This document shows, in pieces, positions 1 to 7,793 of a stretch of 64,000 bases of DNA (within the stretch, counting starts at the first letter, position 1; each line of letters begins with the position of its first letter). A model generated the notes under the pieces. It saw nothing but the letters and a program-made list of their open reading frames with translations, was not told where the DNA came from and ran no database searches. The stretch comes from Teredinibacter franksiae (GTDB lineage Bacteria > Pseudomonadota > Gammaproteobacteria > Pseudomonadales > Cellvibrionaceae), in NCBI RefSeq assembly GCF_014218805.1, contig NZ_JACJUV010000001.1:3670501-3734500 (forward strand), given 5' to 3'. The position numbers and the translations under genes were made by a program.

Positions 1-797
1 ACACCTACGCTGTAGTACTGCGGGCGCTGAGGGAAACTGAAGGCGACTATGGTCGATTCAGGTTGCGGGAAACGGCACACGCGATGGTTCGCGATCGCCA
101 GTTTTCGGCTCTTCACAAGGGCAAGGACCTTACGGTTCTAACTTCGCCACCAAAACGACAGTGGTCTAAAAAAGTGATTCGGGTGCCGTTCCCGATTCAG
201 CGGGGGATCTCCAGCTACCGTATTTTCATGTTGATGGAGGAGCACAAAGAATTATTGAAAAATGTGCATACGTTGGCGCAATTAAAGGCCGTTTCAACGG
301 GCTCCAGCTCTGATTGGTCTACAACCCAGATTTTGGCCGATCACGGGTTTAATCTGGTGGTGGGTTACGGTTATGCGACTATGTTCGATATGCTCGCCCA
401 GGGTCGTTTTCAAACATTTAACCGTGGCGTAAACGAAATCCCCATTGAACTCGAGATATTCTCACGCAAACATAAACAGTTGACGTATGACCGATATGTA
501 GCGGTTTATACCTACCTGCCGAATTACTTTTATGTGTCACCGCAGCACAAACGCCTTGCGCATCGAATAGAGGCCGGTCTTATTAAGATGCATAAAAGTG
601 GTGCATTGGATGAGCTATTTACTGCACATTACGGTAACTTGGTAAAGGGTTTTGACTTAAAAAATCGGCGTATTTTTTATATTGAAAATACCAATCTCGA
701 GCCGGGTATGTACGCGCAGGACAAACAGTATTTGCTGGGTTTTCAGCAGAAGCCAGAGGCGATATTGGAGAGTAGCCCAGCTAAGCGCCAAGAGTGA
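1..797 (+). CDS. Periplasmic substrate-binding-type protein, C-terminal part (partial)
   Basis: The reading frame is open from base 3 at the window edge, so the true start lies upstream and only about 264 C-terminal residues are seen. The fragment resembles the second lobe of family 3 (amino-acid type) solute-binding proteins: a hydrophobic VVGYGYATMFDML stretch, then a Tyr-rich segment ending in YFYVSPQHKRLAHRIE, and a helix with IKMHKSGALDELFTAHYG, the usual closing helix of these domains. Many such proteins in marine gammaproteobacteria are stand-alone secreted proteins without ABC partners, and no permease or ATPase gene follows here. Ligand cannot be inferred. The family call is by motif impression, so moderate confidence. 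Confidence 0.6.
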   Translation, partial: TYAVVLRALRETEGDYGRFRLRETAHAMVRDRQFSALHKGKDLTVLTSPPKRQWSKKVIRVPFPIQRGISSYRIFMLMEEHKELLKNVHTLAQLKAVSTGSSSDWSTTQILADHGFNLVVGYGYATMFDMLAQGRFQTFNRGVNEIPIELEIFSRKHKQLTYDRYVAVYTYLPNYFYVSPQHKRLAHRIEAGLIKMHKSGALDELFTAHYGNLVKGFDLKNRRIFYIENTNLEPGMYAQDKQYLLGFQQKPEAILESSPAKRQE

Positions 798-885
798 GGC
801 TCCGCATCCTTGCGGGCGATTCCTTAAATACCCCGAACTCGGGTAGCGGAGTTCGGGGGGCGCCATAGTAAAAGCTTGACCTAGG

Positions 886-1185
886 CTAGCCCGCTATGGA
901 GGTAACGATTGCTTCGCCGGTCGCTTTTTCTTCGGTAGAATTTTCGCTGGCTTCCAGCAGTACCGAAGGCTTGCCTTTGCAGGCTCTTACTAGATCTTCG
1001 CTGCGTTTTGCCAGCAGCAGGCCAATGGCCTCGCAGGCTTGTTCGCTAACATCGGGGATTTCGCTCTCAATAAGGCTGGTGATATTGGCTGCTAACTCCA
1101 GCATTTTATCGTGAGCTTCTGCGGACTTTTTATCTTCGAACATACTACCATCCCGGTCACATTTCCAAACTGCAATTACCGCCAT
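886..1185 (-). CDS. yebG: SOS-inducible protein YebG
   Basis: Small protein of 99 residues that begins MAVIAVWKCDRDGSMFEDKK and continues SAEAHDKMLELAANI, the conserved YebG N-terminus. YebG is a DNA-damage-induced cytoplasmic protein of unclear biochemical role. The start at 1185 was chosen over the upstream in-frame ATG (1224) because the YebG family begins at MAV, because an AGGAG ribosome-binding site lies about 8 bases before it, and because the upstream start would lie inside the LexA operator. The C-terminal third (a Ser/Glu/Ala-rich tail after about residue 75) is not conserved. The gene is alone on its strand, transcribed away from the first gene, and controlled by the operator at 1215-1234. 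Confidence 0.92.
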   Translation of the reverse strand: MAVIAVWKCDRDGSMFEDKKSAEAHDKMLELAANITSLIESEIPDVSEQACEAIGLLLAKRSEDLVRACKGKPSVLLEASENSTEEKATGEAIVTSIAG

Positions 1186-1214
1186 AACGGGCTCCTTAGG
1201 GTGAAAATTCACAA

Positions 1215-1234
1215 TACTGTACAAGGATACAGTA
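1215..1234. promoter_or_regulatory. LexA (SOS) box upstream of yebG
   Basis: The sequence TACTGTACAAGGATACAGTA matches the gammaproteobacterial LexA consensus: CTGT, eight bases, ACAG, with the flanking TA on both sides. It lies 30 bases before the yebG start codon, where repressor would block transcription until RecA-stimulated LexA cleavage. The arms are a perfect TACTGTA/TACAGTA inverted repeat. Confidence 0.93.
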
Positions 1235-1264
1235 TTGTTTGTGATGTAGTAAAGGGCGGAGTAC

Positions 1265-1582
1265 TCAGGTGGCGTGTATTTTATTAAACTTTTTGGTGAT
1301 TATGACCGTAATCAGTACGGTAAGACGTTGAATGATGTCTTCATCGGTACTGTTGGCGAGACGCTCGCGCACTAGCGCTTGAACCTTTTGGAATCGTTCA
1401 CTATCAATTGAGTCTAGCGTTTGCAGAAGGTTGATTGTGGCGCGCATAAGTTCGTTATAATCACCATTGCCATAGTTTAGGGTGAATTTGTTTGCGTGGC
1501 GTTCTAGTTCCTTTATCTTCATAGCCTGCAGGCTTTGAACGTAATCAGCTTCAGTTGCCGTGAGAAGATCGCGAGTTTTCAT
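1265..1582 (-). CDS. Hypothetical protein, helical, 105 residues
   Basis: Not recognised. The product (MKTRDLLTATEADYVQSLQA...) looks all-helical with regularly spaced Leu/Ile, many Glu/Arg/Lys and no Cys, signal peptide or membrane span. The C-terminal part has a hydrophobic VLITVIITKK patch. It sits between yebG (same strand, about 80 bases downstream) and the divergent DTW-domain gene, whose start lies under 50 bases away, so both share a very short promoter region. Amino-acid composition is protein-like and no competing frame is better, hence called a gene. Function unknown. Confidence 0.6.
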   Translation of the reverse strand: MKTRDLLTATEADYVQSLQAMKIKELERHANKFTLNYGNGDYNELMRATINLLQTLDSIDSERFQKVQALVRERLANSTDEDIIQRLTVLITVIITKKFNKIHAT

Positions 1583-1629
1583 AATGGGGAGGGGCTTCCT
1601 GCTTTGGGTACATATAAGGGGTTACAAGG

Positions 1630-2187
1630 GTGGATTATAAACGACCTTGTTGTAAAAGTTGCGGGCGACCGGAAATTGCCTGTTTGTGCCGCTTGGTGGA
1701 GGCGGTCGAAACGTCTGTAGAGCTGGTAATTTGGCAGCACCCTAGTGAGCAGCGGCGGGCTAAGGGTACGGCGAAGTTACTGCATTTGTGTTTACCGAAC
1801 AGCCGATTGGTGTGCGCGCAGCAGCAATTGCCAGCCGATCTGAAACTCGACGTTACTCGCTGTGCACTGCTCTATCCTGCAGCTCAGGGTGAAGAAACTA
1901 CTGCTAGTGAGGGCTGCCGTGTAGACCAGCTATTGGTGCTGGATGGCACTTGGCGAAAAAGTCGAAAACTGCTCTACCTGAACCCCTGGTTGGCGGCGCT
2001 ACCTCGGCTATCGTTGAGTGATGTGCATGGGCAGTATCGAATTCGCAAGGCCGAAAAAGGCAGTCAATTATCGACTTTCGAAGCGGCGGTGGCGGCCTTA
2101 GCTGGCCTTGAGGGGGGCAATAAATTACGGGCTTTGGACGTGGTTTTTGAGCGCTTCCAGCAGCAATATGAATCATTCATAGGTTAG
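1630..2187 (+). CDS. DTW-domain protein, putative tRNA-uridine aminocarboxypropyltransferase
   Basis: DTW-domain proteins (TapT/YfiP and TuaA types) transfer the 3-amino-3-carboxypropyl group of SAM to uridine in tRNA (acp3U). Visible marks: an N-terminal zinc-type cluster CCKSCGRPEIACLC (residues 7-20), a VIWQHPSEQRRAKGTAKLL block after it, and LLVLDGTWRKSRKL around residue 100, which contains the D-x-T-W signature. The tail VDVVFERFQQQY-like helix is also typical. The length of 185 residues fits the short single-domain members. It is monocistronic, divergent from the 105-residue hypothetical gene. The position modified in tRNA cannot be predicted. Start ATG at 1630 precedes the Cys cluster closely, as in the family. 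Confidence 0.8.
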   Translation: MDYKRPCCKSCGRPEIACLCRLVEAVETSVELVIWQHPSEQRRAKGTAKLLHLCLPNSRLVCAQQQLPADLKLDVTRCALLYPAAQGEETTASEGCRVDQLLVLDGTWRKSRKLLYLNPWLAALPRLSLSDVHGQYRIRKAEKGSQLSTFEAAVAALAGLEGGNKLRALDVVFERFQQQYESFIG

Positions 2188-2281
2188 CCGGCGCTTTACG
2201 TTGATGAGATGAAATTACGTTTGCTATACTCGGCCCCTGGCTCTTCTTGGGGCTATTCCTTAGATATTAGGAGAAGGTTTG

Positions 2282-2725
2282 ATGAAAAAAGTTATTGTAA
2301 TCTCTTTATTGGCAGTACTAGTTTTAGCCGGTTGCGGTAATGTTAAAGATGGCGCCTCAACGCCTAAAATTAAGGATGTGCTAAAAGAGCAAACCGGGCA
2401 AAACGGGCGTGCTTGTGTGCGTATTTCCGATATAAATGGTTATGGTTATCAGAATAACGTTATAACGATCGACGGTCGTAGGAATTACTACCTAGCAACA
2501 ACCGTTATGCGCTGTAACGCCATGAACACTGCTGTTGCCGCGCGATTTGAGGGGCCATCAGGTTATGAAATTTGTGGTGGAGGGAGTAGTAAGATTCGCT
2601 CCGGTGGCGACACTTGCACGATAAGCCAAATATTTGAGTTTGAGAGTAGAGAAGTGGCCTTTGCAGCGCTTGATACCGCGGACACGAAGCTTAAAGAGTT
2701 GCAGGAAGCGGTAAAGGCTGAGTAA
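2282..2725 (+). CDS. Hypothetical outer/inner membrane lipoprotein
   Basis: A 147-residue secreted protein with a type II signal peptide: MKKVIVISLLAVLVLAGC places a clear lipobox (LAGC) at residues 15-18. The mature part has Cys pairs (ACVRIS, MRCNAMN, YEICGGG, DTCTIS) that could form disulfides, and a predicted helical tail. The start was set at ATG 2282 rather than the adjoining TTG because of the AGGAGAAGG ribosome-binding site 5 bases upstream. No family recognised. It is followed at once by a strong intrinsic terminator, so it is a single-gene transcript. Confidence 0.75.
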   Translation: MKKVIVISLLAVLVLAGCGNVKDGASTPKIKDVLKEQTGQNGRACVRISDINGYGYQNNVITIDGRRNYYLATTVMRCNAMNTAVAARFEGPSGYEICGGGSSKIRSGGDTCTISQIFEFESREVAFAALDTADTKLKELQEAVKAE

Positions 2726-2759
2726 ATAATACCAATAGATACAGTTCAATAGAAACAGA

Positions 2760-2786
2760 AGGCCGTGCTTAGCACGGCCTTTTTTT
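2760..2786 (+). terminator. Intrinsic terminator of the lipoprotein gene
   Basis: AGGCCGTGC (2760-2768), a TTA loop and GCACGGCCT (2772-2780), followed by a run of T to 2786. The loop TTA is also the stop codon of the convergent rhomboid gene read on the other strand, so the two genes end within the same hairpin. Confidence 0.9.
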
Positions 2787-3650
2787 ATGCTCCCTTTTTT
2801 TGTATTTGCGAAAAATAATCAACGGGATCGCAACGGCTGAACCAGATAAAACACCCGCGATATGCGATAGGAAGTAGATGTTGGCGTCGTTTCTCCTGAT
2901 AGTTATGGAGTACACGTCTGAGCCGATATAGCCGATGGTAATGAGCAGTAGAGGAAGGCGGAACGTACCGGAAACAAATATCAACCAGAAGAAAAATTTT
3001 AGGAAGCGATGCGGGTAAACAAGGGTGGCCAATATCATGGTGCTAGTGACAACTCCAGATAAGCCAATTTCGGGCGCGCTATTGTGCAGATTCATTGCGC
3101 CCAGGCTGTAGATGATTGAGGTACTAATTGCGCTGTAAAATAGGAATAAAGCGAAGCCCAAGTGCCCCAGTATTTGTTCGGCGGTTATGGCAAATGCAAG
3201 AAAGAAAGCCAAGTTGAAAAGCAGTTGTTGCCAATTAATATGGCTGAGTTTTGACGAGATCATAGATAGTGGGTTAAAGCTTTCGGGTTCATACCACCAA
3301 TCTATAGTAGCGGGGTTAGGCACAATACTTTGCATACGTTTGAGTTGATACGCAATATCGCTGGAATAAGGTTTAATTTTAGGGTGGCGGCTGAGCAATA
3401 GTTGCGTAGTGTTTTTTCGGTCTTGGCTTAAGTCAAGCTTTACAAAAATATCGAGACACTCTTCACGCGTTAATAGCTCGTCAAGATTATTTCCAATTTC
3501 GTAGCGACAAAAATTTTCTACGTTTCGTTCATAGTTGTGCCAGGAATACTGTTGTACGAAAAAAATTAAAAGACAGGCTAGGGCAACCAGGGTTGTGACT
3601 ATGGGAAGCCCAGCCATTTCGGAATCTACTTTATAAGGTATGAGGATCAT
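2769..3650 (-). CDS. Rhomboid-family intramembrane serine protease
   Basis: A 293-residue polytopic membrane protein. Rhomboids cleave transmembrane helices inside the bilayer with a Ser-His dyad. Visible: first membrane helix at about residues 16-34; a large loop (35-130) rich in charged residues; the SHINWQQLLFN segment with Asn146 (oxyanion-type helix 2 motif); the catalytic GLSG motif with Ser198; and a late helix with SHIAGVLSG supplying His263. The C-terminus is a basic tail (RKYKKREHKKRP) that should be cytoplasmic. The roughly 90-residue insertion between helix 1 and the core is longer than in GlpG. Its gene ends inside the terminator hairpin of the convergent lipoprotein gene. Substrate unknown. 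Confidence 0.85.
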   Translation of the reverse strand: MILIPYKVDSEMAGLPIVTTLVALACLLIFFVQQYSWHNYERNVENFCRYEIGNNLDELLTREECLDIFVKLDLSQDRKNTTQLLLSRHPKIKPYSSDIAYQLKRMQSIVPNPATIDWWYEPESFNPLSMISSKLSHINWQQLLFNLAFFLAFAITAEQILGHLGFALFLFYSAISTSIIYSLGAMNLHNSAPEIGLSGVVTSTMILATLVYPHRFLKFFFWLIFVSGTFRLPLLLITIGYIGSDVYSITIRRNDANIYFLSHIAGVLSGSAVAIPLIIFRKYKKREHKKRPC

Positions 3651-4451
3651 GGGTGTCTGGCTCTTTCCGTGGCTCTCTCCACCGTTTTAACAGTTTACGC
3701 CTTGGTGCTCTCAAATAGTATTGTTGGTATAGCTCAGCCTTTTTACCTTCTTGCTAGGCACTTCACGGCAGAGACGAAGTTGCTAGAGCAAAATTTTTCT
3801 GGGTGTTGACGCTTACCTGTGTGTTGTTGTCAATGTTGGCGGGCACGCGTGCGTCTCATTGCGGACTAAAATCAATTATTAGGGGTACTCTTAATTGTGG
3901 CTGTGTATTTCTGTACAGGCTAATAATGGGTTTCAAGGATTGTACTGTTTACCATTGTTCTGGTTTGTTTGTGTTCTTTTGTGGGCCGTTCTCGGCGTGT
4001 GTTGGTTGAGCTCCCTTAGGTGCGTACCCCTCGCCTGTGAATGAAACCGACGTGAGTGGTGGCGTCGGCGGGGTAGAGAGCCTTGGCTCAAAAAGTCCGA
4101 CCGGCAGAATACATACTTGCACTGGCGGAGTTGTCTGTAGCCGGAGCCGATAAGGTTATACCGGCGAACATCCTGGATCGCTCGCTTGCCACCTGCCTGC
4201 CTGAGCTGAAAGTCTTAGCCCCTCAATGTACCGTGCGTTCCACTGCAAGTGAATATTCGTGCCAGTGGTAAAGTTGGTCGCACTTATAGTAAGTATGTGA
4301 GTGCTCACATACTTTGTGTTGTACTGGCTGCGACAGCTTTACATGGGAGATCAACGCGCGACCTTGCGCCGGGCAGGCAATACACAGGCATGCAATTCTC
4401 TTTGTGTGGGCTATAGTCAAAGAACGAATAGGGTAATTTTGAGCAGATAAC
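3651..4451. other. 800-base gene-poor region with RNA-like hairpins and a possible tiny ORF
   Basis: No convincing gene. A 62-codon frame (4083-4271, TTG start) encodes a plausible but unrecognised peptide (MAQKVRPAEYILALAEL...) without a clear ribosome-binding site. Before it, TACCCC (4025-4030) can pair with GGGGTA (4070-4075) around an inner stem CCGACG/CGTCGG (4047-4052/4063-4068). After it lies a near-perfect hairpin, AAGTATGTGAG/CTCACATACTT (4291-4301/4304-4314), itself enclosed by GTCGCA (4277-4282) and TGCGAC (4329-4334). This could be a structured leader, a small RNA or the 3' end of a small gene. It ends at the chemoreceptor start. Confidence 0.4.
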
Positions 4452-6089
4452 ATGAATAACTGGTTCAATAATATTGGCTTCGCTTGGAAGCTAAGAATTC
4501 CTCTGGCCATTATCGGTTCGTTGATGTTACTGATTGTGATGTTGGCTATTGTGAACGTTAATCGGGTTAGTGAGGAAACGGAAGTGGCGGTCGACAGCTA
4601 CCTTCCAGCAACAGGTTTTTTACTGGAGGCCGACCGGGATTTATACCAGGCGTTGCTCGCCGAGCGTATTCTAGTCCTGGCGAACCCAGGCAGTGTAAAT
4701 CAACGGGAGCTGGCCAATACCATCAATGAGAACCTCGGTCAGGCGGAGGCTAGGGTTACAAAATATGTTGAGGCGATGAACGAGCCAGAGCTTACCCAAA
4801 AAGCTGAACGTTTTTTTACGCTTTACCAGCAACATATGCAGTCGGTTAAGAAAATACTGGATATGGTTGATGCCGATCAGGAGTCTGCCGCGCAGCTCAG
4901 CTTGGGGCAGGCGGGGCAAGAATTTGAAGCGATGCGCGATGTCATCGACAAGCTGACTGAGCGAACAAATGAGTATTCTACTGATTTGAGCGCGCGTGTC
5001 GCCGGCGTGAATGCTTCAGCGATGTTTCAATTAACGACACTTTTGGTGTGCGGGCTGATAACTTTAGCGCTGCTGTGGGTTGTGCTGCCGAATTTTGCCA
5101 CTAAGCGTTTGGGTACTCTACTGAATCGCATAGAAGATATGGCTGAGGGTGAGGGTGACCTTACAAAGCGGCTGGAAGTTCGTGGAGAAGACGAGTTTGG
5201 GAAAATCTCCAGCGAATTCAACAAGTTTGTAGGGAATTTACAGGTCAGCGTGCGTGATATTTTTGAGGTTTCGGAGCAGCTGAGCGAGCGTTCCTCCTCT
5301 ATTGATGGCGAAAGTGATCGAACCAGTAATACCATCGAAAGCCAGCGTCAGGAAATTAGCATGGCAGCGGCTGCTATTAACCAGCTGGGGGCCACCATTA
5401 CCGAGGTTGCGCGCAATACTACGGACGCAGCGGACCGCGCTAAAAGTGCGGAAAGAAATGCCAGTGAAGGTCAGAGCATAGTGGGTAGCCTAGTCGCTGG
5501 TATTGAAGGTTTGGCCTCAGATATTGAAACATCAGCGAATGCCATTCAAAGCCTGAAGGAGGATACCGTTAATGTTGGCACCGTACTGGATGTGATCCGT
5601 GGCATTGCCGAGCAAACAAACCTACTAGCGCTGAATGCTGCAATTGAGGCGGCGCGCGCCGGTGAGCAGGGCCGGGGATTTGCAGTAGTGGCAGACGAAG
5701 TGCGGACATTGGCTCAGCGTACCCAAGAGTCTACCCAGGAAATTCAAGATGTAATTTTGCAATTACAAAACGGTGCCGACCAAGCGGTTGCGCAAATGGG
5801 CTCAAGCCAAGACAAAGTGATCGCCAGTGTTGGAAGCGCACAACAGGCAGGGTTGTCCTTAGATGAAATCACCGAATCGGTACGGCAAATTGTGGATTTG
5901 AATGTGCAAATTGCAACCGCGGCAGAGCAGCAGTCTACGGCCACCGAAGAAATTAATCGCAATATGAATAATATTACCCACCAAACAGAAGACACCGCCG
6001 ACAGTGCGCGTTCGCTGTCTAGTTCGGCGCAAAACATACACCAGCTTTCACAAACGCTGGATCAAACCCTTGGGCGTTTTAAGGTATAG
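4452..6089 (+). CDS. Methyl-accepting chemotaxis protein
   Basis: A 545-residue transmembrane chemoreceptor that signals to CheA/CheW. Order of parts: TM1 about 15-35; a helical periplasmic domain about 36-188 of the four-helix-bundle type; TM2 about 190-212; HAMP domain (about 213-265, with [20 protein letters not shown]); then the cytoplasmic coiled coil with the invariant hairpin tip around residues 382-425 ([20 protein letters not shown], then [20 protein letters not shown]). No C-terminal NWETF-type CheR tether; the protein ends LGRFKV, common in Pseudomonas/Cellvibrio-type receptors. No che genes adjoin, so it is an orphan receptor. Ligand unknown. Confidence 0.95.
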   Translation: MNNWFNNIGFAWKLRIPLAIIGSLMLLIVMLAIVNVNRVSEETEVAVDSYLPATGFLLEADRDLYQALLAERILVLANPGSVNQRELANTINENLGQAEARVTKYVEAMNEPELTQKAERFFTLYQQHMQSVKKILDMVDADQESAAQLSLGQAGQEFEAMRDVIDKLTERTNEYSTDLSARVAGVNASAMFQLTTLLVCGLITLALLWVVLPNFATKRLGTLLNRIEDMAEGEGDLTKRLEVRGEDEFGKISSEFNKFVGNLQVSVRDIFEVSEQLSERSSSIDGESDRTSNTIESQRQEISMAAAAINQLGATITEVARNTTDAADRAKSAERNASEGQSIVGSLVAGIEGLASDIETSANAIQSLKEDTVNVGTVLDVIRGIAEQTNLLALNAAIEAARAGEQGRGFAVVADEVRTLAQRTQESTQEIQDVILQLQNGADQAVAQMGSSQDKVIASVGSAQQAGLSLDEITESVRQIVDLNVQIATAAEQQSTATEEINRNMNNITHQTEDTADSARSLSSSAQNIHQLSQTLDQTLGRFKV

Positions 6090-6198
6090 AGCCGTTTTAT
6101 CTGTGGGTGTTTGGGCGCTCACTATAAAAACGGATTTTACCGGTACATTTGTTGGCGGGTCAGTTTTGCGGTGCTTAGTTGCTAACCGCAGTGTTGTA

Positions 6199-7578
6199 CT
6201 ACAAAAAATCGAAAGAAACAGAAATTCGATTGTTTTTCTGGGCAACATCATTCCATATGTCGGCGGTAAGCTCGGGAGCTATTCGAGGGTAGTCATAGCG
6301 AGGACTGTCGTTACCGCTGGTGACTACATTGAGGTCGATAATACCTTCCTGAACGGGAAGGGCGTTTTGCTCGAAATTCAGGTATGGCAGGCTTAGATAG
6401 GAGTCTCTGGAATACTCGGTGGTGACATCTGCGCTAAAAACACACTTAGTTGTTGGTAGTGTAGGGTCTGCTAAAACAAGTGTGCCCTCTGCGCTCTGCT
6501 GCAAGCAGTAATTGCCAGAATGTATGTCTAGCTCTATGGCACCATTAAAGCCTACGCTGGAGAGCCGATAGACTAAGTTGCTGATTTTCAGCATCTGTTG
6601 TTCGTTTAGCGGTGCGGCTCGCCAGGGAAATTCTAAGTCTATATCCAGTGCCCAGCTCAAGGCGTCTAGTAACGCTGGGGCGACTCTCTGCGGTGCAAGT
6701 GTGGGCGGGGGCGCTCGCCTGCTGGCGTAGGTGTTCAGCAGCTTTACATTTTCATTGTTTAATTTAACTAGCTCGCCGTAATCCCGTTGTAGGCCCTTCA
6801 TTTCACCTTTGGTCTGAAAGATTTCATAGGCGATTAACGCTAGGCCGATAAAAATTAATACTAATAGAGAGCTGGAGATAAACGAAGACTTTCGCTGGTC
6901 AGCATCTATTTCTGCGTTTACAACCGACAGGGGCACATCACCAATGGTGGGCTCTTTACTGCTGTTTTTAACAATTTCTTCGCCTAGCCTACGCACAACA
7001 AAGCGAGAGTTTTCTGCAATTTGCTGCCGCATTTCTGCTATGTGCATTTTAAATAGGCGCGCAACTTGAGTGGCTACCTGTTCTTGTGCGGTGTCTTCCG
7101 GGGTGGGTTTGGGTTCGGCGACGACTGGTGGCGAGACCTGAGCAATTGCTGCCGGATTTTCAGTGGCGGCGGTTTTGGTGCTTTTAGCACTTTTTTCGGC
7201 GTTGTCTTTCGGTAATATTTTAAGGCTGGACAGCACGCGCTGGAGGTTAGAAGGTTTTATCGCTTCCTTAGAAAGAATATCCAACGCTCCGAGAGCTCGA
7301 GCTTGCCCGACATACACATCGCCTTTTTGTGCGGTGTACATGATCACCGGAATCATGGCTGTTTTGGGGTTGGCTTTAATGATTTTCAGCGCTTCAAATC
7401 CGTCCATCCCTTCCATGTGGTGATCCATAAAGATAACCGCGGGGTGACGATAACTGAGGTAACCTAAGGCTTCTTCAGCGCTGAAGCTTACGTCAACAAT
7501 AATGTCATACTGGGTGAGCATTTTTCTAAGACGAATCTGTGCCGTTTTGGAATCGTCAACAATCAATACCCGCTGCAT
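6199..7578 (-). CDS. Membrane-anchored response regulator (receiver + TM + C-terminal domain)
   Basis: Residues 1-120 form a CheY-like receiver: MQRVLIVDDSKTAQIRLRK with acidic pair D8/D9, phosphoacceptor Asp52 (VIFMDHHMEGMDG), Thr82 (MYTAQKGD) and Lys104 (DILSKEA). A Pro/Ala-rich linker (125-165) and a helical region lead to a single strongly hydrophobic segment at about 233-252, then a coiled coil (255-285) and an unassigned domain (about 300-459). No DNA-binding, GGDEF or kinase domain is visible. A receiver covalently joined to a transmembrane segment is unusual. Start ATG 7578 was preferred over the upstream in-frame start at 7626 because it begins exactly at the receiver beta-strand. 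It is divergent from regB and convergent with the chemoreceptor. Confidence 0.75.
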   Translation of the reverse strand: MQRVLIVDDSKTAQIRLRKMLTQYDIIVDVSFSAEEALGYLSYRHPAVIFMDHHMEGMDGFEALKIIKANPKTAMIPVIMYTAQKGDVYVGQARALGALDILSKEAIKPSNLQRVLSSLKILPKDNAEKSAKSTKTAATENPAAIAQVSPPVVAEPKPTPEDTAQEQVATQVARLFKMHIAEMRQQIAENSRFVVRRLGEEIVKNSSKEPTIGDVPLSVVNAEIDADQRKSSFISSSLLVLIFIGLALIAYEIFQTKGEMKGLQRDYGELVKLNNENVKLLNTYASRRAPPPTLAPQRVAPALLDALSWALDIDLEFPWRAAPLNEQQMLKISNLVYRLSSVGFNGAIELDIHSGNYCLQQSAEGTLVLADPTLPTTKCVFSADVTTEYSRDSYLSLPYLNFEQNALPVQEGIIDLNVVTSGNDSPRYDYPRIAPELTADIWNDVAQKNNRISVSFDFL

Positions 7579-7793
7579 TACTATTGCCTCACTTATTATT
7601 CTTTGGTGTGCCCGACATTTAATCAATCTTAAGCTCTATGCGCCAGCTTCGTCGGATGATATTGGCGCATAGTGTGGGATGTGTAGCACTTTTGGGGGGT
7701 ATTTCACCTAAAATGAAGGCATAGAACGGGCCAGGATTTCCTGCTGAGGCTATCCTCGTTTACACTTTAGGCTCTTTTAGATGAGTGCGTACC

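Noticed and set aside
3803-4009. 68-codon frame (MLTLTCVLLSMLAGTRASHCG...)
   Set aside because: Signal-peptide-like start but very Cys/Phe/Leu-biased with no continuing domain; no ribosome-binding site. Left in the gap note.
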